A DNA stretch of 64,000 nucleotides, taken from positions 7,053,001-7,117,000 of the forward strand of contig NZ_CP108370.1 of NCBI RefSeq assembly GCF_035953295.1, written 5' to 3'. Below the pieces are notes generated by a model that made no database searches, was not told the DNA's origin, and was given only the letters and a program-made list of their open reading frames with translations. The position numbers and the translations under genes were made by a program. Within the stretch, counting starts at the first letter, position 1. Each line of letters starts with the position of its first letter. Below, one piece after another: positions 8,361 to 15,567 of this stretch. This DNA comes from Streptomyces sp. NBC_01335. GTDB lineage: Bacteria > Actinomycetota > Actinomycetes > Streptomycetales > Streptomycetaceae.

Positions 8361-8412
8361 CGACCGGCGACAGTGGGCGCATGTCGCGACCGGCGACAAT
8401 GGGCGCATGTCA
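8361..8412 (+). repeat. 26-base tandem duplication over the YchJ-like start codon
   Basis: Two adjacent 26-base units (8361-8386 and 8387-8412) differ at two positions. A degenerate third unit precedes them from ~8342. Each full unit contains GGGCGCATGTC, so the start region is duplicated, but because 26 is not a multiple of three the two ATGs are in different frames and only the second (8407) opens the real gene. Confidence 0.85.
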
Positions 8413-8850
8413 CGACGCACCGCCCGCCGGAAACCGCCCGTCCCCTCCGCCCCGCGCGTCACCCCCGACGCCCCCTGCCCCTGCGGCCTGCCGGCTCCGT
8501 ACGGTGCCTGCTGCGGCCGGTACCACGGCGGTACGGCCGCCGCGCCCACCTGCGAGGCCCTGATGCGGTCCCGGTACACGGCCTTCGTCGTCCGGGACGC
8601 CGGCTATCTGCTGCGTACCTGGCATCCGGCGACCCGGCCGCCGGTCGTCGAGTTCGACCCGGGCACGCGCTGGGAGCGGCTGGAGATCCTGGACACCACC
8701 GAGGGCAGCGCCTTCCACACGACGGGCACCGTCACCTTCCGCGCCCACTGGACCGAGGGCGGACGGCCCGGCAGCATGCACGAGCGGAGCAGCTTCGTCC
8801 GCCACGAGGGCGCCTGGGTCTACGAGGACGGCGAGTTCCCGGACGCGTGA
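8407..8850 (+). CDS. YchJ-like (UPF0225) SEC-C motif protein
   Basis: 147 residues. The N-terminal part has the metal-binding SEC-C pattern PCPCGLPAPYGACCGRYH, followed by the UPF0225 signature EALMRSRYTAFVVRDAGYLLRTWHP and an NTF2-like C-terminal half (GTVTFRAHWTEGG, SSFVRHEGAWVYEDGEF). This matches the length and order of E. coli YchJ-like proteins. It is a soluble protein of unknown biochemical role; SEC-C motifs bind zinc. The start is the second ATG of a duplicated 26-base unit and has no strong ribosome site. It converges on the MFS gene with a terminator-like hairpin between. Confidence 0.85.
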   Translation: MSRRTARRKPPVPSAPRVTPDAPCPCGLPAPYGACCGRYHGGTAAAPTCEALMRSRYTAFVVRDAGYLLRTWHPATRPPVVEFDPGTRWERLEILDTTEGSAFHTTGTVTFRAHWTEGGRPGSMHERSSFVRHEGAWVYEDGEFPDA

Positions 8851-8879
8851 CGATGCCGGGCCCGAGCGGCCGGGCCCGT

Positions 8880-8909
8880 GCGGCCGGGCCCCGTCCGGAG
8901 CCCGGCCGC
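8880..8909. terminator. Hairpin between convergent YchJ-like and MFS genes
   Basis: GCGGCCGGGC (8880-8889) and GCCCGGCCGC (8900-8909) form a ten-base stem with a ten-base loop between two convergent stops. A factor-independent terminator serving either direction is plausible; there is no T tract, as is common in Streptomyces. Confidence 0.5.
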
Positions 8910-8911
8910 GC

Positions 8912-11005
8912 TCAGACCGCGGTGCCCACCGGAGCGGGCGCGTGGTTCCGGGGAGCCGGGGCGAGTTCGGCCGCCAGGTCCTCCGCGAGGAGCTGCTTGG
9001 CGATGACGTCGACGGCAGCCCTCAGCTGCCGGTCGTCGGGCCGGGCGCCGTCCTCCTCCAGCCGTTCGTTGAGCCACCGGGCCCAGGCGGAGGTGATCGT
9101 GGCGGCCTCCCGGCGGCCCGCCGCGGTGTGCTGGAAGAGCCGTCCGTCGCCGGTCAGGTAGCCCTCGTCGATCATCCGGTCGAAGACCGGGACCAGGACC
9201 TCCGGGGGCAGCCGGTGGCGGGTCGCGATCAGCCCGAGACCGGCGTGCCCGACCATCCGTGTGAACAGGTCGACCTGCATGACGGCCCAGGCGCCCGCCA
9301 TGTCCAGCCGGGTGTCGGACGCGTCGACGATCCGCCGTGCGGTGTCCGGGCGGGCGCCGTGGAGGATCTTGGCCACCGAGAACTCCAGGACGCGGTCCGG
9401 GTTCCCGCTCATGGGCTGGGCGAAGCCCTCGCCCATGTCGGTGGAACCGGCCCGCGCCGAGTCCCGCAGCTTGACCTCCTTGAGGAACAGCGCCACCACG
9501 AACCCGATCAGTGCCACCGGCACCGTCCAGAGGAAGACGGTGTGGATGGTGTCCGCGTACGCCTGGGCGAGCGGCGCGGACTGCGCGTCGGGCAGGGCGT
9601 GCAGGCTCAGCGGGTTCTGCGAGGCCGCGGTCAGCGTCGCGGGATCACCGCCCGCCCGCGCGGCCTCGGCCACCCCCTGCTGGAGGTTCGGGCCCAGCGA
9701 GTTGGCGTAGATCGTGCCGAAGACCGCCGTGCCGAAGGAGCTGCCGAGGGTACGGAAGAAGGTCACGCCCGAAGTGGCCGTACCCAGGTCCGCGTAGTCC
9801 ACGGTGTTCTGCACGGCGATCGTCAGGACCTGCATCGACAGGCCGATGCCGAGGCCGAGCACGAACATGTAGACCGACTCCAGGAACACCCCGGTGTCCG
9901 GGCCCATCAGGGACATCAGGAAGAGCCCGGCGGCCATCACCAGCGAGCCCACGATGGGGAAGATCCGGTACCGGCCGGTCCTGCTGACGGTGTTGCCGCT
10001 GAAGATCGAGGCGATCAGCAGACCGATGACCATCGGGAGCGTCCGGACGCCGGAGATCGTCGCCGAGTTCGCGTCCACGTACTGGAGGTACGTGGGGAGG
10101 AAGGTCATCGCTCCGAGCATCGCGAAGCCGACGATGAAGCTCAGGATCGCGCAGACCGTGAAGACCGGGTTGTGGAAGAGCCGCATCGGCAGCATCGGTT
10201 CCTTGGCCCGGCTCTCCACCCGCACGAACAGGGCGAGCGCGACGAGCCCGCCGACGAAGAGGCCGATTATGACGGGGGAGCCCCAGGCGTACTCGTTGCC
10301 GCCCCAGCTCGTCCCGAGGATCAGCGCGCTCGCGCCGACCGCCACCAGGGCGATGCCCAGGTAGTCGATGACCGGGCGGCCGGCGGCCCGCACGGACGGG
10401 ATGTTCCGGGCCGCCGCGATGACCACCACGATGGCGATCGGCACGTTGACGTAGAACGCCCAGCGCCAGGTCAGGTGGTCGGTGAACACCCCGCCCAGCA
10501 GCGGGCCGACGACGGTCGACACACCGAACACGGCCCCGATCGCACCCTGGTACTTGCCGCGTTCGCGCAACGGGATCACGTCGGCGATCAGAGCCATCGA
10601 GGTCACCATCAGGCCACCCGCGCCGATGCCCTGGAGACCGCGCCAGATGATCAGCAGCAGCATGTTGGAGGCCAGGCCGCAGAGGAACGAGCCGGTGATG
10701 AAGACGATCGCCGATACCTGGAACACGAGCTTGCGGCCGAACAGGTCACCGAACTTGCCGACCAGCACCGTGGCGACGGTCTCGGCGAGCAGATAGGCGG
10801 TGACCACCCAGGACATGTGGGCCGCCCCGCCGAGGTCCGAGACGATCGTGGGCAGCGCCGTGCCCACGATCGTCTGGTCCAGCGCCGCGAGGAGGATCCC
10901 GAGCACGATCGTCGCGAAGACGATGTTGCGGCGGCGAGGGTCGAGGACGGGCGGCGCGGCGGCGCTCGGCGCCACCGGAGCGGTCTCGCTGCTGGCTGTG
11001 GTCAC
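8912..11005 (-). CDS. DHA2-type MFS multidrug exporter with fused cytoplasmic C-terminal domain
   Basis: 697 residues, GTG start at 11005. Residues ~28-520 carry the 14-segment DHA2 (EmrB/QacA) proton-antiporter fold: LDQTIVGTALPTI in the first helix, the loop motif GKFGDLFGRK, GLQGIGAGGLM and the antiporter signature AVFGVSTVVGPLLGGVFTDH. Such proteins export drugs or secreted metabolites through the inner membrane. Residues ~535-697 form a soluble extension absent from the basic family; AWAVMQVDLFTRMVGH, then MIDEGYLTGDGRLFQHTAAG and the following helices resemble a MarR-like winged helix. The neighbours are the ATP-grasp and P450 genes, so the substrate may be a product of that pair (inference). 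I see no dedicated repressor gene nearby. Confidence 0.88.
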   Translation of the reverse strand: MTTASSETAPVAPSAAAPPVLDPRRRNIVFATIVLGILLAALDQTIVGTALPTIVSDLGGAAHMSWVVTAYLLAETVATVLVGKFGDLFGRKLVFQVSAIVFITGSFLCGLASNMLLLIIWRGLQGIGAGGLMVTSMALIADVIPLRERGKYQGAIGAVFGVSTVVGPLLGGVFTDHLTWRWAFYVNVPIAIVVVIAAARNIPSVRAAGRPVIDYLGIALVAVGASALILGTSWGGNEYAWGSPVIIGLFVGGLVALALFVRVESRAKEPMLPMRLFHNPVFTVCAILSFIVGFAMLGAMTFLPTYLQYVDANSATISGVRTLPMVIGLLIASIFSGNTVSRTGRYRIFPIVGSLVMAAGLFLMSLMGPDTGVFLESVYMFVLGLGIGLSMQVLTIAVQNTVDYADLGTATSGVTFFRTLGSSFGTAVFGTIYANSLGPNLQQGVAEAARAGGDPATLTAASQNPLSLHALPDAQSAPLAQAYADTIHTVFLWTVPVALIGFVVALFLKEVKLRDSARAGSTDMGEGFAQPMSGNPDRVLEFSVAKILHGARPDTARRIVDASDTRLDMAGAWAVMQVDLFTRMVGHAGLGLIATRHRLPPEVLVPVFDRMIDEGYLTGDGRLFQHTAAGRREAATITSAWARWLNERLEEDGARPDDRQLRAAVDVIAKQLLAEDLAAELAPAPRNHAPAPVGTAV

Positions 11006-11060
11006 CCTCGCACCCTCACACCGGCCCCGTTCGCCCGCATGCCGGACGGAGCCGGACGAG

Positions 11061-11897
11061 TCAGCCGAGTACGGCCGCCACCGACTCGGCCATCCGGCTG
11101 ACGAACGCGTCCCGCACCTCCTCGGACACCCGGTCGAGCGAGAGGAACGGGTTGAGGTCCTCCAGCTCGACCAGGAGGAGCCCGCCCTCCGCCGTCCGGC
11201 AGGCGTCCACGCGCTGGATGCCGTGGCTGAGGGTGTTCCACTCCACGAACGTACGGGCGAACTCCAGGTCCGCGGCGCTCGCCTCCCACGGCTCCAGCAC
11301 CCAGCGCCGGTCCGGGTCGGGGGCGTACAGCGCGTACTGGAAGTCGTGGTCCACGAAGTAGAAGGAGACCTCGTGGCGGAAGTCGATTCGGGGCTGCACC
11401 AGCAGGGTCCCGTCGTCCGCCGGGTCCAGCTCGGGCCGGGGGACGAAACGCAGCCCCTCCGAGTCCGCGCCGAGCTTCGGCTTCACCGCGTACGAATCCG
11501 CCGCCGGCAGCCGCCCCAGATCGGCCGCCCGGTCCACGGTCGGGATCACCGGCAGGCCGGCCCGGTCCATGTCCACCAGGTACTGCTTGCCCGCCATGTC
11601 ACCGCTGCCGTCCAGCGCGTTGTACACCGGTATCCCCAGCTCCAGCGCCCGCCGCCGGAACGCCTCGTACGCCTCGGGGTAATGCAGCACCGGCCCGCTG
11701 TTGCGCACGATCACGCCGTCGAAGCGGTCCAGCAGTGCCGCCGCGTCCCGGGGGTGGCAGAGCGCGAGGTCGAATCGGGCGCGCAGGCGCGAGGTCAGGA
11801 AGATGTCCTCGTCGCAGTAGCGGCGGCCGCGCGCCTCGTACGCCAGATCGGTGACGAAGAGGACGGACGGGCGGCGGGCGCCGGAGATGAGGGTCAT
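11061..11897 (-). CDS. RimK-like ATP-grasp ligase
   Basis: 278 residues from the ATG at 11897 (GGGGAAG upstream); the open frame extends further but overlaps the divergent P450 start. The fold is read from ATP-grasp landmarks: the substrate-side DGVIVRNSGPVLHYPEAY, the lysine of SYAVKPKLGADSEGLRF, the LLVQPRIDFRHEVSFYFVD strand and the metal-binding ELEDLNPFLSL near the C-terminus. ATP-grasp enzymes join a carboxylate to an amine or thiol through an acyl phosphate; RimK-type members add amino acids or build peptides. The substrate is unknown. The gene is divergent from a cytochrome P450 gene with an 80-base gap and downstream of it is a DHA2 exporter, an arrangement compatible with a small biosynthetic unit. 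Confidence 0.75.
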   Translation of the reverse strand: MTLISGARRPSVLFVTDLAYEARGRRYCDEDIFLTSRLRARFDLALCHPRDAAALLDRFDGVIVRNSGPVLHYPEAYEAFRRRALELGIPVYNALDGSGDMAGKQYLVDMDRAGLPVIPTVDRAADLGRLPAADSYAVKPKLGADSEGLRFVPRPELDPADDGTLLVQPRIDFRHEVSFYFVDHDFQYALYAPDPDRRWVLEPWEASAADLEFARTFVEWNTLSHGIQRVDACRTAEGGLLLVELEDLNPFLSLDRVSEEVRDAFVSRMAESVAAVLG

Positions 11898-11977
11898 CGG
11901 TCTTCCCCAAGGGTGACGGAGCGGGTGGTGGATCAATAGCCTGGACGCCGATGACCGTTCTCGACCGAGGAGCGCAC

Positions 11978-13228
11978 ATGTCTTCCGCCCCGCGCGAGTC
12001 GCACGCATCGCCCGCGTCGCCACTGCCGGACATTCTCTCGCCCGCCTTCGCCGCCGACCCCTACGGGGCCTACCGGATCATGCGCGAGCAGGCCCCGCTG
12101 ATCCGGCACGAACCGACGAACAGCTTTCTCGTCTCCCGGTACGAGGACGTCGAGCGGGTCTTCCGCGACAAGGCCCAGGAGTTCACCACCGAGAACTACG
12201 ACTGGCAGCTCGAACCCGTCCACGGCCGGACCATCCTCCAGCTCAGCGGCCGGGACCACGCCGTGCGCCGGGCGCTGGTCGCCCCCGCCTTCCGGGGCGC
12301 CGACCTCCAGGAGAAGTTCCTGCCGGTCATCGAGCGCAACGCCCGCGAACTGATCGACGCCTTCCGGCACACCGGTGAGGCCGACCTCGTCACCGACTTC
12401 GCCACCCGCTTCCCGGTCCTGGTCATCGCCGACATGCTCGGCCTCGACCGGGCGGACCACGACCGCTTCCACGGCTGGTACACCTCCGTCATCGCCTTCC
12501 TCGGCAACCTCGCCGGCGACCCGGAGATCGCCGCGGCGGGCGAGCGGACCCGCCAGGAGTTCGCCGCGTACATGATTCCGGTCATCCGGCGGCGCCGGGA
12601 GGAGCCCGGCGACGACCTGCTCTCCGCGCTCTGCGCCGCCGAGGTCGACGGGGTGCGCATGAGCGACGAGGACATCAAGGCCTTCTGCAGCCTGCTGCTC
12701 GCGGCCGGGGGCGAGACCACCGACAAGGCCATCGCCTCGGTCTTCGCCAACCTCCTCGCCCACCCCGACCAGCTCGCCGCCGTCCGCGAGGACCGCTCAC
12801 TGATCGACCGGGCGTTCGCCGAGACGCTGCGCTTCACCCCGCCCGTCCACATGATCATGCGCCAGACGGCGACGGAGGTGGAGCTCAGCGGCGGTACCGT
12901 CCCGGCCGGGGCGACGGTCACCTGTCTGATCGGCTCCGCGAACCGTGACGACACCCGCTACCGCGACCCGGACCGCTTCGACCTCTTCCGTACGGACCTC
13001 ACCAGCGCCACCGCCTTCTCGGCCGCCGCCGACCACCTGGCCTTCGCGCTGGGCCGGCACTTCTGCGTCGGCGCGCTGCTCGCCAAGGCCGAGGTGGAGA
13101 CCGGCGTCGGCCAACTCCTGGACGCGATGCCCGACCTGCGCCTCGCGGACGGCTTCACCCCGGTCGAGCGGGGCGTCTTCACCCGGGGACCGGAATCCCT
13201 CCCGGTGCGGTTCACGCCGGCCGGATGA
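11978..13228 (+). CDS. Cytochrome P450
   Basis: 416 residues from the ATG at 11978, chosen over 11951 because GAGGAG at 11966-11971 sits six bases before it. Class I bacterial P450 features: I-helix LLAAGGETTDKAI (~240-250), ExxR in FAETLRF, and the heme loop FALGRHFCVGA with the axial cysteine at about residue 363. It is soluble and needs separate ferredoxin and reductase partners, neither of which is next to it. The substrate cannot be assigned. It is divergent from the ATP-grasp gene and converges on an acyl-CoA dehydrogenase gene, with a strong hairpin between. P450 plus ATP-grasp plus exporter suggests tailoring of a small peptide-like molecule, but this is only a contextual inference. 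Confidence 0.9.
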   Translation: MSSAPRESHASPASPLPDILSPAFAADPYGAYRIMREQAPLIRHEPTNSFLVSRYEDVERVFRDKAQEFTTENYDWQLEPVHGRTILQLSGRDHAVRRALVAPAFRGADLQEKFLPVIERNARELIDAFRHTGEADLVTDFATRFPVLVIADMLGLDRADHDRFHGWYTSVIAFLGNLAGDPEIAAAGERTRQEFAAYMIPVIRRRREEPGDDLLSALCAAEVDGVRMSDEDIKAFCSLLLAAGGETTDKAIASVFANLLAHPDQLAAVREDRSLIDRAFAETLRFTPPVHMIMRQTATEVELSGGTVPAGATVTCLIGSANRDDTRYRDPDRFDLFRTDLTSATAFSAAADHLAFALGRHFCVGALLAKAEVETGVGQLLDAMPDLRLADGFTPVERGVFTRGPESLPVRFTPAG

Positions 13229-13246
13229 GACCCCGGTCCGGGAGGA

Positions 13247-13280
13247 GGGCTCCGGTGGCGGGGCCGTGCCACCGGAGCCC
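13247..13280. terminator. 13-base-pair hairpin between P450 and acyl-CoA dehydrogenase genes
   Basis: GGGCTCCGGTGGC and its reverse complement pair around an eight-base loop, midway between convergent stops at 13228 and 13288. A likely bidirectional terminator. Confidence 0.7.
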
Positions 13281-13287
13281 GGCCGGG

Positions 13288-14514
13288 TCAGCGGATCTGC
13301 CGCCCGGTGATCGCGCGGGCGATCACCAGCCGCTGGATCTCACTGGTGCCCTCGAAGATCGTGTAGATCTTCGCGTCCCGGTACATCCGCTCCACCGGGT
13401 GCTCCCGGCTGTAGCCCGCGCCGCCCAGGATCTGTACGGCCTTCTCCGTGGCGGCGACCGCGAGTTCGCCCGCGCGCAGCTTCGACATGGAGCCCTGTCC
13501 GGCGTCGAAGGTCCGGTCGTTGCGGGCCATCCACGCGGCCTGCCAGATCAGCAGGCGTACCGCCTCGATCTCGGTACGGATGTCGGCCAGTGCGAACGCG
13601 ATCGACTGGTTCTCCACGATGGGGCGGCCGAACGCCTCCCGCTGACCGGCGTACTCCAGGGCGTACTCGTACGCGGCGCGCGCGATGCCGAGCGCCTGGG
13701 CGCCGACGGTCGGGCGGCTGACCTCGAAGGTCGCCATCGCCGCCTGTCCCTTGGACGGTTTCCGGGCCGTTCCGCCCTCGCGGGCGCGGGCGAGGCGGGC
13801 GTCCAGCTTCTCCTTTCCGCCGAGGAGGCAGTGGCCGGGTACGCGTACGTCGTCCAGGAAGAGGTCCGCGGTGTGCGAGGCGCGCAGGCCCAGCTTCTTG
13901 ACCGTGCGGCCCGCCTCCAGGCCGGGGGTGCCGGGCGGCACGATGAAGGCGGCCTGGCCCCGGGCGCCGAGCTCCGGTTCGACGGAGGCGACGACGACGT
14001 GGATCTCGGCGATCCCTCCGTTGGTGATCCACGCCTTCTGGCCGGAGAGCACCCACTCGTCCTTGGCCCCGTCGTACCGTGCCCGGGTACGCATCGCCGA
14101 GACGTCGGAGCCGGCCTGCGGCTCGGACACCGCGAAGGCGGCCACCTTGGGGTCGTCCTCGTCGCCGTAGCACTGCGGGACCCACTCGGCGAGCTGGTCG
14201 GGGGTGCCGGAGGCGAAGATCCCGGCGACCGCGAGCGAGGTGCCGAAGAGGGCCATGCCGATGCCCGCGTCGCCCCAGAAGAGCTCCTCGTTGGCGATCT
14301 GGAGGGAGAGGCCGGTCGGGTCCCCGTACATGTCGGCGAGCGACTCGAATCCGTACAGCCCGATCCGCGCGGCCTCCCGGATGACGGGCCAGGGAGTCTC
14401 CTCCCGGGCGTCCCACTCGGCCGCCGCGGGGCGCACCACCTCGGCGGCGAAGCCGTGCACCCAGTCGCGCAGATCCCGCTGTTCCTCGGTCAGGGCGAGG
14501 GAGAAGAAGCTCAT
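13288..14514 (-). CDS. Acyl-CoA dehydrogenase
   Basis: 408 residues. FAD-dependent alpha,beta-dehydrogenation of an acyl-CoA. Family marks in order: FAVSEPQAGSDVSAM and WITNGGIAE in the middle beta domain, AGQREAFGRPIVENQ and AVQILGGAGYSREHPVERMYRDAK in the C-terminal helical domain, and the catalytic Glu in YTIFEGTSEIQ, all intact. It is cytoplasmic and uses electron-transfer flavoprotein. It starts four bases after the stop of the SCP2 gene, so the two are one operon read leftward. The SCP2 partner and the nearby Mce locus hint at branched or sterol-like acyl chains, but the chain specificity cannot be read from sequence. The operon promoter carries two TTAC-N6-GTAA boxes. Confidence 0.92.
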   Translation of the reverse strand: MSFFSLALTEEQRDLRDWVHGFAAEVVRPAAAEWDAREETPWPVIREAARIGLYGFESLADMYGDPTGLSLQIANEELFWGDAGIGMALFGTSLAVAGIFASGTPDQLAEWVPQCYGDEDDPKVAAFAVSEPQAGSDVSAMRTRARYDGAKDEWVLSGQKAWITNGGIAEIHVVVASVEPELGARGQAAFIVPPGTPGLEAGRTVKKLGLRASHTADLFLDDVRVPGHCLLGGKEKLDARLARAREGGTARKPSKGQAAMATFEVSRPTVGAQALGIARAAYEYALEYAGQREAFGRPIVENQSIAFALADIRTEIEAVRLLIWQAAWMARNDRTFDAGQGSMSKLRAGELAVAATEKAVQILGGAGYSREHPVERMYRDAKIYTIFEGTSEIQRLVIARAITGRQIR

Positions 14515-14518
14515 CGGA

Positions 14519-14992
14519 TCACGCCTTCGGGATGTCGAAGTAGCGGGTGAGACCCGCGGCCAGACCGACGTCCCCGACGATCTTCAGCTTGCGCATCATG
14601 AACATGGTGACCGGATTGCCGTTGCCGGAGACCAGTTTGAGGAACTCGGCGTCGCCCATCACCAGCGTGGTGCGTGGCTCGGCCGCCGAACGGCCCTGCG
14701 TGACGGAGCAGTTCCCGTCGGCGATGGCCGTCTCGTAGACCTCCTCGGTCTCACCGGTGATCTTCCAGCGGATCAGGGCCTTGAGCCCCCCGGCCGCGTC
14801 CGGCCGGAACTGCTGCCGCATCCGGTCGAAGACCGCGTGGAGTATCCGTGTCCGGAGTTCACCGTGCATCACCTCGCCGAGCTGCTTGACGGACAGGCCC
14901 TTGACGATCCGGGCGAACTCCTCGGGCGAGACGGCCGAGAAGTCGAGCCGGGACAGCTCCTCGGTGAGCTCGCCGCTGCTGTGGTCGGCCAC
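14519..14992 (-). CDS. SCP2 sterol-binding domain protein
   Basis: 157 residues, GTG start. A single SCP2-like domain (~45-150): FDRMRQQFRPDAAGGLKALI, then IADGNCSVTQG, TLVMGDAEFLKLVSGNGNPVTMFM and KLKIVGDVGLAAGL, the typical nonspecific lipid-transfer fold that binds sterols or fatty acyl chains in a hydrophobic tunnel. It is cytoplasmic with no signal peptide and probably presents a lipid or acyl-CoA to the acyl-CoA dehydrogenase encoded next in the operon. The start lies just downstream of two symmetrical TTAC-N6-GTAA boxes, the nearer ten bases before the GTG, so a bound regulator would block transcription or initiation. Confidence 0.85.
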   Translation of the reverse strand: MADHSSGELTEELSRLDFSAVSPEEFARIVKGLSVKQLGEVMHGELRTRILHAVFDRMRQQFRPDAAGGLKALIRWKITGETEEVYETAIADGNCSVTQGRSAAEPRTTLVMGDAEFLKLVSGNGNPVTMFMMRKLKIVGDVGLAAGLTRYFDIPKA

Positions 14993-15001
14993 GCCAAATC
15001 C

Positions 15002-15015
15002 TTACTCCGGAGTAA
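15002..15015. promoter_or_regulatory. TTAC-N6-GTAA box 1 (TTACTCCGGAGTAA)
   Basis: A perfect 14-base palindrome ten bases upstream of the SCP2 start. It shares the TTAC-N6-GTAA form with boxes at 15018 and 15524 and resembles those at 17446 and 22086. Likely a repressor site controlling the SCP2/acyl-CoA dehydrogenase operon; the regulator is unknown. Confidence 0.6.
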
Positions 15016-15017
15016 AC

Positions 15018-15031
15018 TTACTTTTGAGTAA
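15018..15031. promoter_or_regulatory. TTAC-N6-GTAA box 2 (TTACTTTTGAGTAA)
   Basis: It lies two bases from box 1; with flanking bases it reads CTTACT-TTTG-AGTAAG. Paired boxes suggest two dimers bound side by side at this promoter. Confidence 0.55.
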
Positions 15032-15106
15032 GGTACGGCCGCCGCCGTGCGGTTCGCAAGCGGTCGGCCAGTGGGCGTGTGCGTGAGGTGCGGGCCCGGG
15101 TGGCCG

Positions 15107-15370
15107 TCAGCGCCAGGGGCCCGGACGGACCGTCAGCCCCGGATGGTGGGCGGCGAGCACCTTGTTGGCGCGCGCCAGGTCGGAGAGCGCCTGTTCGCGG
15201 TCGGCCTGGTCCTCGACGCCCAGCAGCGGGCCGCGGAACCTGCGGACCTCGCGCGCCGCGCAGTCGGCGTCGAACTCGGCCTGCAGCACGTGCGCCGGGA
15301 CGCAGGCGCCGATCAGTGCCGCGACGCTGTCCGGAATCGGAACGGGTACGAGGAGGTGTGAGGCGGGCAT
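15107..15370 (-). CDS. Small hypothetical protein
   Basis: 87 residues, ATG at 15370 with GAGAGGGAA upstream. I do not recognise the family. The sequence (VPVPIPDSVAALIGACVPAH, VLQAEFDADCAAREVRRFRG, LSDLARANKVLAAHHPGL) reads as a small mostly helical soluble protein with two cysteines. Codon usage is typical of a real gene. Upstream at 15524 is a TTAC-N6-GTAA box like those of the SCP2 operon, which suggests shared control. It lies between the SCP2 operon and the PucR-type gene, all on the same strand, but the 114-base gap to the SCP2 start and separate boxes suggest its own promoter. Confidence 0.65.
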   Translation of the reverse strand: MPASHLLVPVPIPDSVAALIGACVPAHVLQAEFDADCAAREVRRFRGPLLGVEDQADREQALSDLARANKVLAAHHPGLTVRPGPWR

Positions 15371-15523
15371 GGGGGTTCCCTCTCGGTCGGTCGGCAGGAG
15401 GCGCTACGGTCGTGGTCGCCCCGAAGGGCATCCCGCGTCTCCTGTGTACGGCACACGGGTCCGGGTTTCGCGCCGGAACCGTTCTGTAGCCGCAACCGTT
15501 TGGGACTGACCGGCTATTTCCCC

Positions 15524-15537
15524 TTACTCGGGGGTAA
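15524..15537. promoter_or_regulatory. TTAC-N6-GTAA box 3 (TTACTCGGGGGTAA)
   Basis: It lies 154 bases before the ATG of the small gene at 15107-15370 and just beyond the 3' end of the PucR-type gene. It has the same outer tetrads as boxes 1 and 2. Confidence 0.5.
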
Positions 15538-15567
15538 GTTGACTCGTCGCGCACATTGTGGTGGTTG

